In this document: positions 34,460 to 43,532 of the stretch, in pieces | How positions within the stretch are numbered: position 1 is the stretch's first letter | Layout of the letters: each line of letters begins with the position of its first letter | NCBI GenBank assembly: GCA_902790325.1 | Contig: CADARP010000003.1 | Coordinates: 103,137 to 167,136 of the forward strand | Length of the DNA stretch: 64,000 nucleotides | Direction: 5' to 3' | Origin: Oscillospiraceae bacterium | GTDB lineage: Bacteria; Bacillota; Clostridia; Oscillospirales; Acutalibacteraceae | Translations under genes and position numbers: made by a program | Notes under the pieces: generated by a model | Database searches by the model: none | What the model was told of the DNA's origin: nothing | The model's input: the letters and a program-made list of their open reading frames with translations, nothing else

Positions 34460-35695
34460 GTGTCTGATTCAATGCAGATGTTTCACCCGATCCTGCGGTT
34501 TGCCTTCTGCTCGGACGTGCATATGCGCACCCGCGACGACGAGCGCGCGGAGCGTCTGCGCCGTTTCATACGGGGCGCGTATGCTGCCGCTGCCGCCGAC
34601 GCGTCGTATCCCGCGCTGGATGCGCTGCTGGTTTGCGGCGATCTGACGGACAACGGGACCGAAGCGCAGATTGCGGATTTCTGGCAGGTCGTTCGGGAAG
34701 AACTGCGTCCCGATACGCAGTTTCTGTCGGTGCTTGCAAAGTGCCACGACAACTGGAGCGAGGGCAGAAACAGCCCGAAAACGGGACTCGGATACTACCG
34801 CGGCATCACGGGACTGCCGACAAGCTACTGCCGTGTCATCGGCGGCTGCGCATTCATCGGCATTTCCACGAGCGAAGAGACCGGTGTTTACTATGACGAC
34901 GGCCAGCGCGAATGGCTGCGGCAGACGCTCGATACAGTCACCGCGCAGATTCCGGACAGGCCGATCTTCGTGCTGCAGCACGAGCCGATCTGCGGCACCG
35001 TGTACGGCAGCATGCCGGAGGACGCCTGGGGCAACGATTTCTTCCTGGACATTTTCTTTGACTACCCGCGGATTGTGCATCTTTCCGGCCACTCGCACTA
35101 TCCGCTCAACGATCCGCGTTCGGTCTGGCAGGGCGCATGCACCGCGATCGGCGCCGGCGCGCTCAGCTATGCGGAACTGACGGTCGACGGTCAGAACAAA
35201 ATTCATCCGCCCGGACATGAATCCATCGCGCAGGCGTGGATCGCCGAGCTGGACGACCGGAACCGTCTGCGGCTGCGCGGATACGATTTTCTCTCGCAGG
35301 CGCTGCAGTGCGAAGTCCTGCTCGATCTGTCCGATCCGCCGCGCACTTTTTCCTGTCGGCCGCAGGACTGCCGTGCGCGGTCCGTACCGCCCGCGTTTCC
35401 GCCTTCCGCGACGCTGCACGCCGAGCGGACGGGCGACGAAATCCAAGTCACGATCCCCGCTGCGTTTTGCAGCGACGGTGCACCCGTCGTGCTGTACCGC
35501 ATATCGCTCGCGGATGCGGACGGGAACGTGATCTGCGGCACTGTGCTGTCCCCGCAGTACTGGCGCGCCGACAAAATGCCGCTTCATGCGCTGTTCCCCT
35601 GTCCGCAGGAGGAGTTCCGTATACAGGTTCTGGCCGAAAACGCCTACGGAATACAGAGCGAAATACTGACAAAGGAGAGATTCGATGGGAGTTAA
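34460..35695 (+). CDS. Calcineurin-like metallophosphoesterase with altered GNH motif
   Basis: 411 residues. Motifs are SDVHM, CGDLTDNG, QHEP and SGHSHY, but the third signature, normally GNH(D/E), reads AKCHDNW, so the usual Asn metal ligand is missing at its normal place. The C-terminal 110 residues form a beta-rich domain (VTIPAAFCSDGAPVVLYR, FRIQVLAENAYG) like fibronectin type III. No signal peptide is visible, so it is probably cytoplasmic unless the start is elsewhere. The start is GTG 34460 with AAAGG upstream; ATG 34472 is possible. It overlaps the transporter gene by 11 bp. Confidence 0.85.
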   Translation: MSDSMQMFHPILRFAFCSDVHMRTRDDERAERLRRFIRGAYAAAAADASYPALDALLVCGDLTDNGTEAQIADFWQVVREELRPDTQFLSVLAKCHDNWSEGRNSPKTGLGYYRGITGLPTSYCRVIGGCAFIGISTSEETGVYYDDGQREWLRQTLDTVTAQIPDRPIFVLQHEPICGTVYGSMPEDAWGNDFFLDIFFDYPRIVHLSGHSHYPLNDPRSVWQGACTAIGAGALSYAELTVDGQNKIHPPGHESIAQAWIAELDDRNRLRLRGYDFLSQALQCEVLLDLSDPPRTFSCRPQDCRARSVPPAFPPSATLHAERTGDEIQVTIPAAFCSDGAPVVLYRISLADADGNVICGTVLSPQYWRADKMPLHALFPCPQEEFRIQVLAENAYGIQSEILTKERFDGS

Positions 35696-37262
35696 ACAAA
35701 AGCTGTCTGATTTCAAGTACAAAATCACACACAATCCCTCGTTCACGCTTCGCGAACAGCTCGGCTATGCCGGCGGTATGTTCGGCAACGCGATGGGGCA
35801 GGACTGCGTACTGACGTACTCCGACAAGTTCAACCGCGACTTCATGAACATCAAGGGCGAGCACCTGGTGCTGATGGGCAACGTCACCACGATCCTGAGC
35901 TTTCTCGTTCCGCCTGTTGCCGGTACGCTGCTCGACCGTCCGACGCCGCAGGGCAAGATGAGCAACACCAAGCGCATCCTGCTGCTGACGCCGCTGCCCT
36001 TCGCCGTCACGTCGATGATGCTTTTCTTCGTCCCGTCGGGCAGTCCGATCATCAACCTCATCTGGTCGTTTATCTTCACCGTTCTGTTCACGGCGGTCGA
36101 CGCGTTCTTCGATATGGCGCTGAACACGATCTCGCTGCGCATGACGACGAACCCCAACGACCGCAAGAATTTCTACACGATTTCGTCCCTGGCCGCAACG
36201 CTCGGATCGATGCTGCCGGGATGGATCCTTCCGATCGTCGTGGAGCGCTTCACGAACGCCAACGATCAGAGATGGGCATACTTCTTTGTAGCGCTGGTGT
36301 TCTGCATTCTGGGTGTGTCGTCGATGTCGGCGCCGTATTTCACCCTCAACGAAAAGGTCGGCAACGTCAAAGTCAACGAATCGGAAAAGGTCAACTGGAA
36401 CCGCCAGACCATTTCCGCGATCCTGCACAACAAACCGTATGTGATCTACCTGCTTGCGACCATGTTTGAGACGATCCGCAAGGTCACGTACGATCTGCTT
36501 CCGTATCTGTATCAAAACACCTTTGACGACTACGGCATGAAAGCGATCATCGACATGATCAGCGGCACGCTGTCCTACGTCGGACTTGCGCTTGTGCCCA
36601 TGCTCGGCGGCAGGATCTCCGCACGCACCATGCTGGTCGGCAGCCACGTCTACACGGGCTTCTTCTACTCGCTGATCACCGCGCTCGGCGCGAAATTCGA
36701 TCTCCAGAAGATTCGCCGCAGGCGGTACCTCGTCGGCGTGATGATCGGTCTTGCCGGTCTGCCGAACTCCGGTATGAGCGCGGCGCAGAAGGTGCTGATC
36801 GCGGATTCCACGGACTATATGGAGTGGTACTCGCAGAAGCGCTGGGGCAACCCGATCCGCAGCGACGGTATGCTTCTGGCGGTCGGCAGCATCATCAGCC
36901 ACGTCAACATACTCACCCGTAAGAACGTCAAGGAGATCTCCCTGAACGCCATCGGATACAAGAGCGGTATGCAGGATGCATCCGGCAAGGCAATCAACAT
37001 CACGCAGAGCAACACGACGCTGCGCGGCATTTACAGAGTCGTGGCGATCTGCGGTCTGATCGGCAACTTCATCCCGGCGATCATCTACTCCTTCGACAAC
37101 TTCACCGGCAAGCGGCAGAAGGCGATCGAAGCGGAGCTGGCCGAAATGCGCGCACAGCGCGTGACAGAAACGATGCAGGAAATCCAGGCGGAATTTGCCG
37201 ATCCGAAAGAACTGACCGAACCGGCAGAACCGGAAACGCAGGGAGAGGCGAACGATGACTAA
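35685..37262 (+). CDS. GPH-type MFS transporter
   Basis: 525 residues, about 12 hydrophobic helices with short cytoplasmic ends. LREQLGYAGGMFGNAMGQD near the start, TNPNDRKNFYTIS after the fourth/fifth helix and the linker LNEKVGNVKVNESEKVNWN fit the glycoside-pentoside-hexuronide:cation symporter branch of the MFS. It probably imports a sugar, glycoside or related organic molecule with a cation. It is nested between two metallophosphoesterase genes with overlaps on both sides (11 bp and 8 bp), so its substrate may be linked to their products. Confidence 0.85.
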   Translation: MGVKQKLSDFKYKITHNPSFTLREQLGYAGGMFGNAMGQDCVLTYSDKFNRDFMNIKGEHLVLMGNVTTILSFLVPPVAGTLLDRPTPQGKMSNTKRILLLTPLPFAVTSMMLFFVPSGSPIINLIWSFIFTVLFTAVDAFFDMALNTISLRMTTNPNDRKNFYTISSLAATLGSMLPGWILPIVVERFTNANDQRWAYFFVALVFCILGVSSMSAPYFTLNEKVGNVKVNESEKVNWNRQTISAILHNKPYVIYLLATMFETIRKVTYDLLPYLYQNTFDDYGMKAIIDMISGTLSYVGLALVPMLGGRISARTMLVGSHVYTGFFYSLITALGAKFDLQKIRRRRYLVGVMIGLAGLPNSGMSAAQKVLIADSTDYMEWYSQKRWGNPIRSDGMLLAVGSIISHVNILTRKNVKEISLNAIGYKSGMQDASGKAINITQSNTTLRGIYRVVAICGLIGNFIPAIIYSFDNFTGKRQKAIEAELAEMRAQRVTETMQEIQAEFADPKELTEPAEPETQGEANDD

Positions 37263-38637
37263 ATACACCATTCCGATGCTCCTGCGCTCGCTCCTGATCT
37301 TCCCGCTGTCGCTGCTGCTGCTCATCGGTGCCGGCGTGCCGACAAAAGCGCGGCAGATCGAACTGGAGCAGCGCGTGCAGACGGAAGCGGAAAAAGATTT
37401 CGTTCCCGTTTTCCGCTTCGCGGTCGCATCTGACGTCCATGTGATGGACGCCTCCGATCCGCGCAATGCCGAGCGGTTCGCGCAGTTGTTCCGTACGGCA
37501 TACCGCTATGCCGATTCGCACGAGAGCTACAACGCGCTTGACGCCGTGCTGCTGGCAGGCGACATCGTCAACAACGGCGCAGATGAAGAATACGACGAGC
37601 TGAACCGCGTCGTGCGGGAGAATCTGCGCGACGGCACGCAGTTCATCACGATCATGGGCAATCACGAATTCCGCGTCGGCGGCCACGAAGGCTACCTGCG
37701 CAACATGGGCGGCACGCTGGACAAGCACGTCGTCATCAAGGGCTTCCATATCATCGGCATGTCGCCCGATCCGGACGGCACCAAGCACTCGCTGAAGCAG
37801 TTGTTCTGGCTGCATGAACAACTGCGTGAGGCAAAGCAGGATGACCCCGAAAAGCCCATCTTCACCATGCAGCACGGTCATATCTGGAACACGGTCTACG
37901 TCAGCCGCAGCTGGTTCACACACACGTCCGTTTTCCTCAACGCGATCTATGCGCAGTATCCGCAGGTGATCGACTTCTCCGGACACTCTCACGGCCCCGT
38001 CAACAACCCCCTCTCCATCTGGCAGAGCGGCTATACGCTCGTCGGCACCGGTACGCTCAACTATCTGGAGATGGAGGACGATATCGGCGACAATACCGTG
38101 CCCGAAGGGTCTGAAAACGCCGCGCAGTATTATATCGTCGAGGTGGACGCGAACAACCGCACGCGCCTGCTGCCCTTCAATATTCTGACGAACGATTTCT
38201 TCAAAACGCCGACACAGACGGACGATCCGGACAAGCAGCTCGTCTACTTCGTGGAAAAGCCGTCCGACCGTTCGACGCACGCCTACACCGCCGCACGCAA
38301 AAAAACGAACGGCAAACCGTGGTTCGACGAGGACGCATCTGTGCGCGTGTCCGGCATCACGGACACCGCCGTCACGGTAACGTTCGATCAGGCCAAGGAC
38401 AATGTGTGCGTCTACGGCTACCGCATCACCGTCCGCGATGCGGCGCGTCCGAGGAAAGCCGTTCTGACGAAAGAAGTCTATTCGGAGTATTACTTCGAGC
38501 CCATGCCGCAGACGCTCTCGTGTACGCTGGAAGAGCTCGAAGCGGGCCATACATACACCGTGCAGGTCGTCCCGCTCAACGTCTGGAAACAGACAGGCAG
38601 CGCCGTTGAGACGGCGTTCCGGACGACGGCACCATAA
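37255..38637 (+). CDS. Membrane-anchored metallophosphoesterase
   Basis: 460 residues. An N-terminal hydrophobic segment (MLLRSLLIFPLSLLLLIGAGV) is a signal anchor or signal peptide. The catalytic domain has all motifs: ASDVHVMD, AGDIVNNG, MGNHEFR, QHGH and SGHSHG. The last 110 residues form a beta-rich, probably fibronectin-like domain (SVRVSGITDTAVTVTFDQA, YTVQVVPLN). It is related in layout to the gene at 34460 but keeps the normal GNHE. It overlaps the transporter gene by 8 bp. It probably acts outside the membrane on a phosphoester that the transporter then takes up; this is inference. Confidence 0.87.
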   Translation: MTKYTIPMLLRSLLIFPLSLLLLIGAGVPTKARQIELEQRVQTEAEKDFVPVFRFAVASDVHVMDASDPRNAERFAQLFRTAYRYADSHESYNALDAVLLAGDIVNNGADEEYDELNRVVRENLRDGTQFITIMGNHEFRVGGHEGYLRNMGGTLDKHVVIKGFHIIGMSPDPDGTKHSLKQLFWLHEQLREAKQDDPEKPIFTMQHGHIWNTVYVSRSWFTHTSVFLNAIYAQYPQVIDFSGHSHGPVNNPLSIWQSGYTLVGTGTLNYLEMEDDIGDNTVPEGSENAAQYYIVEVDANNRTRLLPFNILTNDFFKTPTQTDDPDKQLVYFVEKPSDRSTHAYTAARKKTNGKPWFDEDASVRVSGITDTAVTVTFDQAKDNVCVYGYRITVRDAARPRKAVLTKEVYSEYYFEPMPQTLSCTLEELEAGHTYTVQVVPLNVWKQTGSAVETAFRTTAP

Positions 38638-38650
38638 CAGGAGAACGCTT

Positions 38651-40354
38651 ATGTTTGAACGATTTGATCCCAGAGAAAACACGGCGCTGGTGCACCATTA
38701 CATCACGAGTATGGTCGATCCGGCATACGACAATCTGCCCTATTGGCTGCTGCTGCCGAACAAAAAGCCTGCGGAAGCCGCGCACTGCCGCGTGGACGAC
38801 GCGGAGTTGGTCGGTTCGTGGTACGAAGGTCTCGTTTGTGCGATGCAGGTGCTCGGCACGGCCGACGGCGACGACGTAAAGCAGTCGCTGCGTCGGCATC
38901 TGATGCGCTCGTGGGGCGAGCACGGTTTGCGCTTCTGTGAGCCGTATCCGTGGACGCACACCGTACATGCGTCGTTCCATGAGATGGGCTATATCCTGCC
39001 CGCGCTCAATCTCATTACCGAAGAATACCCCGACGACGAAGAGGCGGAAAAACGCACGTCCGAGCTGGTGCGCGGCATGCGCGCTCTCGTGATCGAGCGC
39101 AAGGTGCGTACGTTCTGGTCGGGCGATTTCCCGGAGCCGGAGCCGATCTATGAATTTCCGAACGACGTCTACCTCAAGGACGGCGGCTTCGATCTGACGC
39201 GTCACACCGGACGCGGCGAGCAGTCGATCCGCAACGCGCTGATGCTGCCCGCGCTCGTGCGGCGGTATGAACTGAAAAAGGACGAAGTTGCGCTCGACCT
39301 TGCGGTGGGACTTGCGAATTATGTGCTCGGTCCGTCGCGCTACTTCAACTATAAAATGGAATTTTTCGGCCACGTCCACTCGGCGGCATGGTTCGCTTAC
39401 GGGCTGGTCTGTCTCGGCCGTGTGACCGAGAACAGCGTCTATCTCGAAAAAGGACGCGCGATCTATGACTATATCCGCTCGATCTCTTCGTCCTTCGGCT
39501 GGGTGCCGGAGTACGCGCAGTGGCATCCGATGGAGGAAGAACACTGCGAAACGTGCTGCGTGCGCGATATGATCATCTGTGCGCGCGAGCTGACAAAATG
39601 CGGCTTTGCGCAGTATTGGGACGACGTCAATCTGTTTTCGCGCAACCAGCTTGTCGAGAATCAGGTGCGCTACACGGGATATGTGACCGTTGACAACACA
39701 AAGCCGGACGAGTGCGGCATCACCTACCGCGATATTGACAAGCGGATGCTCGGCGGCTTTACGGGCGGCAGCGAGCCGAATTCCATCTCTCTGACGCGCT
39801 TCCGTTCGATCGCGGGCTGCTGCGTCGGTACGGCGCCGACCGCGCTCAAAACCGTCTGGGACAGCGCGATCACCGAGGAAAACGGCGCGTTCGTGGTCAA
39901 CATCCCGTTCGACCGCGAGACGGACGCGCTCGAAATGACGTCCCTGCTGCCGAACGAGGGCAGGCTGCGTCTGCGCGCCAAAACCGCCTGCAAGGCAGGT
40001 TTCCGGCTGTATGACTGGATGGGCAAGGCGCCCGCTCTGCTGCGAAACGGCGAACCGGTTTCCCTGTCGGACGGCTTTGCGATCGCCGAGCTGCATACGG
40101 GCGATGTGCTGGAGCTGACGTTCGGCATTGAAACGACGCAGAAGCACGAAACGGTGCGCGGGACCGATTTCACGGTCTCATGGCGCGGATGCGACGTCGT
40201 TTCGCTCTCGCCGAAGGGCGAGCATGTGCGGCTGTATCAGCGCGACCTTTCCGCACCGAAGTACTATCCGACGCCCGACGACGTGCAGTATACGGGCGCC
40301 GTCAACTACGGACCTACACAACAAAAAGAGATAAAGGCCGGTGAAAAGAAATGA
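38651..40354 (+). CDS. GH127-family (DUF1680) protein, beta-L-arabinofuranosidase-like
   Basis: 567 residues with an (alpha/alpha)6-barrel pattern. The thiolate-zinc site of GH127 is visible: Glu300 and Cys302 in CETCCVRD, and the pair Cys390-Cys391 in AGCCVG, where the first Cys of the pair is the nucleophile in characterised enzymes. Glu287 (VPEY) is a candidate acid/base. A C-terminal beta domain follows (FRLYDWMGKAPALL, FTVSWRGCDVVSLSP). Known members release beta-L-arabinofuranose; other sugars are possible. There is no signal peptide, so it probably acts on imported material. AGGAG lies before ATG 38651. It overlaps the next gene by 4 bp. Confidence 0.85.
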   Translation: MFERFDPRENTALVHHYITSMVDPAYDNLPYWLLLPNKKPAEAAHCRVDDAELVGSWYEGLVCAMQVLGTADGDDVKQSLRRHLMRSWGEHGLRFCEPYPWTHTVHASFHEMGYILPALNLITEEYPDDEEAEKRTSELVRGMRALVIERKVRTFWSGDFPEPEPIYEFPNDVYLKDGGFDLTRHTGRGEQSIRNALMLPALVRRYELKKDEVALDLAVGLANYVLGPSRYFNYKMEFFGHVHSAAWFAYGLVCLGRVTENSVYLEKGRAIYDYIRSISSSFGWVPEYAQWHPMEEEHCETCCVRDMIICARELTKCGFAQYWDDVNLFSRNQLVENQVRYTGYVTVDNTKPDECGITYRDIDKRMLGGFTGGSEPNSISLTRFRSIAGCCVGTAPTALKTVWDSAITEENGAFVVNIPFDRETDALEMTSLLPNEGRLRLRAKTACKAGFRLYDWMGKAPALLRNGEPVSLSDGFAIAELHTGDVLELTFGIETTQKHETVRGTDFTVSWRGCDVVSLSPKGEHVRLYQRDLSAPKYYPTPDDVQYTGAVNYGPTQQKEIKAGEKK

Positions 40355-41331
40355 AAAAGGAAAAGAAGGGCAAGGGCAGAAAACTGCTGATCGGTTCCGC
40401 GGCCGCAGCTGCGGCGTACGGCGGTCTGTGCTATTTGATCCACTATGAGGTCTTCCACAGAAAGGCGACCCTCCCGACACGCATTTTCGAGAGCAACAAG
40501 TCCAAGATCGAGGGACCGCCGCTGCCGCCCGATCCGCGTGAGGCATGGCTGAAGGAGCAGAGTTTCGAGGAATACACGCTGCAGAGCAAACTGGACGGCT
40601 GCACGCTGCAGGGATACTACCTGCCGGCGGAAACGGCAAGCGACAAATTCGTCGTCTGCGCCCACGGCTACCGCAGCCGCGGCAAGCGGGAATTCCGCCT
40701 GATGACCAAGTTCTACCATGACAAGGGATTCAATGTCCTGCTGGTCGATCACCGCGCCAGCGGCGAAAGCGACGGCGTGCGCATCACCTTCGGCAAGAAG
40801 GAGAGCGAGGATCTGCTGCAGTGGATCGACTGGGTGCGGGCCGAGAAGTGCGCCGACGCGCGGATCGTTCTGCACGGCGTGTCCATGGGCGCTGCGACGG
40901 TGCTGATGCTCAGCGACTGCCCGCAGATCCTGCCGAACGTCAAGTTCATCGTTTCCGACTGCGCGTTCACAAGCGTGATTGACGAGTTTTCCGGTGTGCT
41001 GCGAAGTGCACACATTCCGACGCGTGCCCTGATTGCGGGTGTCGATGCGGTCAACCGTGCCGCGTCCGGTTTTTCGCTGCGCGCAGCGTCGCCGATCGAA
41101 TGCGTCAAACATGCGCTTGTGCCGATCCTGTTTATCCACGGCACCGGCGATACATTTGTGCCCACGCAGATGTCGCGTGAGAATTACGCCGCGTGTACGT
41201 CTGAAAAAGCGCTGCTGCTGGTCGACGGTGCGGCGCACGCGAGCAGCTATCCGACCGACTCCGCTTCTTACGAGGCGATGGTCGAAAAGTTTATGGACAA
41301 ATACCTCGTCGACGAACCGGCTGCCGTATGA
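40351..41331 (+). CDS. Membrane-anchored alpha/beta hydrolase
   Basis: 326 residues. A basic N-terminus followed by one hydrophobic segment (LLIGSAAAAAAYGGLCYLI) anchors it. The alpha/beta hydrolase domain has the oxyanion region CAHGYRSRG, the nucleophile Ser178 in HGVSMGAA, Asp267 in GTGDTFVP and His296 in GAAHASSY. It resembles prolyl-oligopeptidase/esterase-type hydrolases common in Clostridia. The substrate is likely an ester, possibly an acyl or aryl decoration on a carbohydrate. It has 4 bp overlaps (ATGA) with both neighbours, so it is strictly in the operon. Confidence 0.9.
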   Translation: MKKEKKGKGRKLLIGSAAAAAAYGGLCYLIHYEVFHRKATLPTRIFESNKSKIEGPPLPPDPREAWLKEQSFEEYTLQSKLDGCTLQGYYLPAETASDKFVVCAHGYRSRGKREFRLMTKFYHDKGFNVLLVDHRASGESDGVRITFGKKESEDLLQWIDWVRAEKCADARIVLHGVSMGAATVLMLSDCPQILPNVKFIVSDCAFTSVIDEFSGVLRSAHIPTRALIAGVDAVNRAASGFSLRAASPIECVKHALVPILFIHGTGDTFVPTQMSRENYAACTSEKALLLVDGAAHASSYPTDSASYEAMVEKFMDKYLVDEPAAV

Positions 41332-42608
41332 GCGCGAAGATTGTAGTCGCCGGCGCGGGGCACGGCGGGATCGCCGCTGCCGCGCTGCTTGCGCGTAAAG
41401 GATACGACGTAACGCTGGTCGAGCAGCACGAAGAAGCGGCGCTCGGCTACGATTGGCGCGACTGCATCCAGTTGTATTGTTTCGAGGAGACAGGGCTGGA
41501 ACCGCCGCCGGAATCGGAGCTGGAACCGTTGTACAATCTTGCGTATTTCAATCCGCGCAAGACGGTATGCATCCCGCCGCGAAGGGAGCGCTCGTCGGTC
41601 TCGATGTTCATCGAGCGCAAGTATCTCGTGCGCCATCTGCTGCGGCTTGCCGGGGAGAGCGGCGTCCGGCTGCGCTTCTCCTGCCGCGCCGAAAGCGCGG
41701 TTATGAACGGCACGCGCGTTGTCGGCCTCAAAACGGCGGACGGCGTCCTTCCGTGCGATCTGCTGATCGACGCCGCGGGCATGGATTCGCCCGTGCGCAG
41801 GAGTCTGCCCGATTCCTGCGGCATTCAGCGCGAAATCAGCAGGTCGGACACGCTGTATACATACCGCGCGTTGTTCGAGGACACGGGCGAGAGCGCCGAC
41901 ATGCCGATCTACTGCGCATACTTTTACCATTGCGGCAACAAGGGCTTCAACTGGGTGTTCCGCGACGGGACGTATATCGATGTGCTTGTCGGTTCGGTCG
42001 GCGGCATCACGCCGCAGATCGTGGAGAACGCGCTGTCCGATTTCCGCGCGGACCATCCCTACCTGGGGCAAAACCTGCTGCGCGGCGGCGCATACTCCAA
42101 GATCCCGCTGCGGCGCACGCTGCCGCAGTTTGTCTGCGACGGATACGCCGCGATCGGCGACAGCGCGGTGATGATCGAACCGCTCAGCGGCTCGGGTCTT
42201 ACGATGTCCATTCGCAGCGCGGCTTATCTGTGCAGTGCGGTCGAAGCGGCGAAGACCTTTTCGCGCGCGGAACTGTGGGCGTACGAAGAAGCCTATTTCC
42301 GCCGCAGTCTCCACACGATCCTGCATGACGATGCGCTCAAAGACGTCATGATGCAGATGGGCGAAAAGAACATGGACGCCATGTTTGAGAAGAAGGTCAT
42401 CACCACCAAAGAGCTGAACGGCGGCAAGCAGACGGCGTCCGACATGTGGCACAAGGCGATCGGTGTGCTGACCACGCCGTCGGTGGCGCCTGCGCTTTTG
42501 CGGATGGTGCGGCGCGGGCGGATCGAGCCGCGGGTGATCCGGAGTCTGCCGCATGAATACGATGCGGCGCGCGTGGCCGAATGGCAGCGCGCATATGTGC
42601 GATACTAA
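41328..42608 (+). CDS. FAD-dependent oxidoreductase (geranylgeranyl reductase/FixC-like)
   Basis: 426 residues. The N-terminal dinucleotide fold has KIVVAGAGHGGIAAAALLARKG ending in an acidic residue that binds the FAD ribose (VTLVEQHE). The second FAD motif is GYAAIGDSAVMIEPLSGSG. LLIDAAGMDSPVRR and FERKYLV-type elements are typical of flavin reductases and hydroxylases of the FixC/geranylgeranyl reductase group. A lipid or isoprenoid substrate would be usual for the group; a role in the putative glycan pathway is not evident. It is the last gene before the terminator at 42621. Confidence 0.85.
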   Translation: MSAKIVVAGAGHGGIAAAALLARKGYDVTLVEQHEEAALGYDWRDCIQLYCFEETGLEPPPESELEPLYNLAYFNPRKTVCIPPRRERSSVSMFIERKYLVRHLLRLAGESGVRLRFSCRAESAVMNGTRVVGLKTADGVLPCDLLIDAAGMDSPVRRSLPDSCGIQREISRSDTLYTYRALFEDTGESADMPIYCAYFYHCGNKGFNWVFRDGTYIDVLVGSVGGITPQIVENALSDFRADHPYLGQNLLRGGAYSKIPLRRTLPQFVCDGYAAIGDSAVMIEPLSGSGLTMSIRSAAYLCSAVEAAKTFSRAELWAYEEAYFRRSLHTILHDDALKDVMMQMGEKNMDAMFEKKVITTKELNGGKQTASDMWHKAIGVLTTPSVAPALLRMVRRGRIEPRVIRSLPHEYDAARVAEWQRAYVRY

Positions 42609-42620
42609 AACAAGATAACA

Positions 42621-42656
42621 AAAAACTCGTCATCCGAGCGATGGCGAGCTTTTTTT
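42621..42656. terminator. Bidirectional intrinsic terminator closing the nine-gene operon
   Basis: AAAAACTCGTCATC/GATGGCGAGCTTTTTTT. It has T-runs on both strands and serves the convergent CarD-like gene as well. Confidence 0.88.
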
Positions 42657-42678
42657 GATTGGTCAACGGCGGAGTCGG

Positions 42679-43191
42679 TCATTCCAGCCCCAAACGCCTG
42701 CGGATATACGGGCCGACCTCGTCCGCGCGCAGTCCGAGCACAAACGCGAATTCGTTTTCCGTCAGCTTCTCCGCATCCCGCAGCATGGCCTCGTCGGTGG
42801 AAGAAAGACTTTTGCCTTCTTCGGACAGCTTCTGCTTCTGCAGATACAGCATGCCGACCGTCAGCAGATTCTGCCGCACGTCGCATTCGCGCAATGCCGC
42901 GCGGCACTGCTCCACACGTTCGCCGCGGTCGATGATCCAACGCACGGACGCGTCCCTGACGGAGTCGATCGCCGCGTCGATCTCCTCGCGTGTCAGCGGC
43001 AGGCGCATTTTGGAGATCAGGGCTTCGTTTTCCGTCGGTATGTAATATACGGAATTGCGGTCGGCGATCGGCTTGAGAACATAAAACAGCACGCCGGCGC
43101 CCATCCCCGGTATCGGACAGATGTCCTCGACCCGGCAAATGCCGTTTGAACCATAACAGATATACTGTGACTTTTCAAACTGTTTGTGCAT
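42679..43191 (-). CDS. CarD-like transcriptional regulator
   Basis: 170 residues. The N-terminal 70 residues form the CarD/TRCF RNA-polymerase-interacting domain (YICYGSNGICRVEDI, FYVLKPIADRNSVYYIPTE). The C-terminal part is helical with Arg and Glu (RWIIDRGERVEQCRAALRE) as in CarD/CdnL proteins. They bind the RNA polymerase beta subunit and stabilise open complexes. The gene has its own promoter and a leader of about 90 nt. Confidence 0.92.
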   Translation of the reverse strand: MHKQFEKSQYICYGSNGICRVEDICPIPGMGAGVLFYVLKPIADRNSVYYIPTENEALISKMRLPLTREEIDAAIDSVRDASVRWIIDRGERVEQCRAALRECDVRQNLLTVGMLYLQKQKLSEEGKSLSSTDEAMLRDAEKLTENEFAFVLGLRADEVGPYIRRRLGLE

Positions 43192-43291
43192 GATCCTTCC
43201 CTCCGAACGGTCTTGTCAGCGCGGGCGTTCCTTCAAAAAAACGTGCGGCAATCAACTGGATTTACGCAGTAATTGCCACACGTCTGTACAT

Positions 43292-43320
43292 AGTATACGC
43301 TTTTTTCGCGCGGATTGCAA
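43292..43320 (-). promoter_or_regulatory. Sigma-A promoter of the CarD-like gene
   Basis: On the minus strand, TTGCAA (43320-43315), 17 bp spacer, TATACT (43297-43292). The rest of the 341 bp gap 43192-43532 holds only the leader and the trpB terminator. Confidence 0.78.
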
Positions 43321-43444
43321 ATTGTTTTTTTGCACAAAAATCGCCGGAATCCCGATGCGCCTGCTTGTCGGTCTTTCTGCGCGGGCGCAAATTTTTGCGG
43401 AGCCCGACCGCGAAAACCGCGCGGATGGGAAACCGAAGGGTGCG

Positions 43445-43478
43445 AAAAAACCCGCTTCGATTTCTCGGAGCGGGGGAA
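43445..43478 (-). terminator. Intrinsic terminator after trpB
   Basis: On the minus strand, the stem CCCGCTCCGA/TCGAAGCGGG is followed by TTTTTTCGC. It lies about 60 bp after the trpB stop. Confidence 0.82.
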
Positions 43479-43532
43479 ACAAGCAGAGGATGCGGCACGG
43501 CTTCGTCGGAGCGTTCCGTCCGGCGCCTGCCG

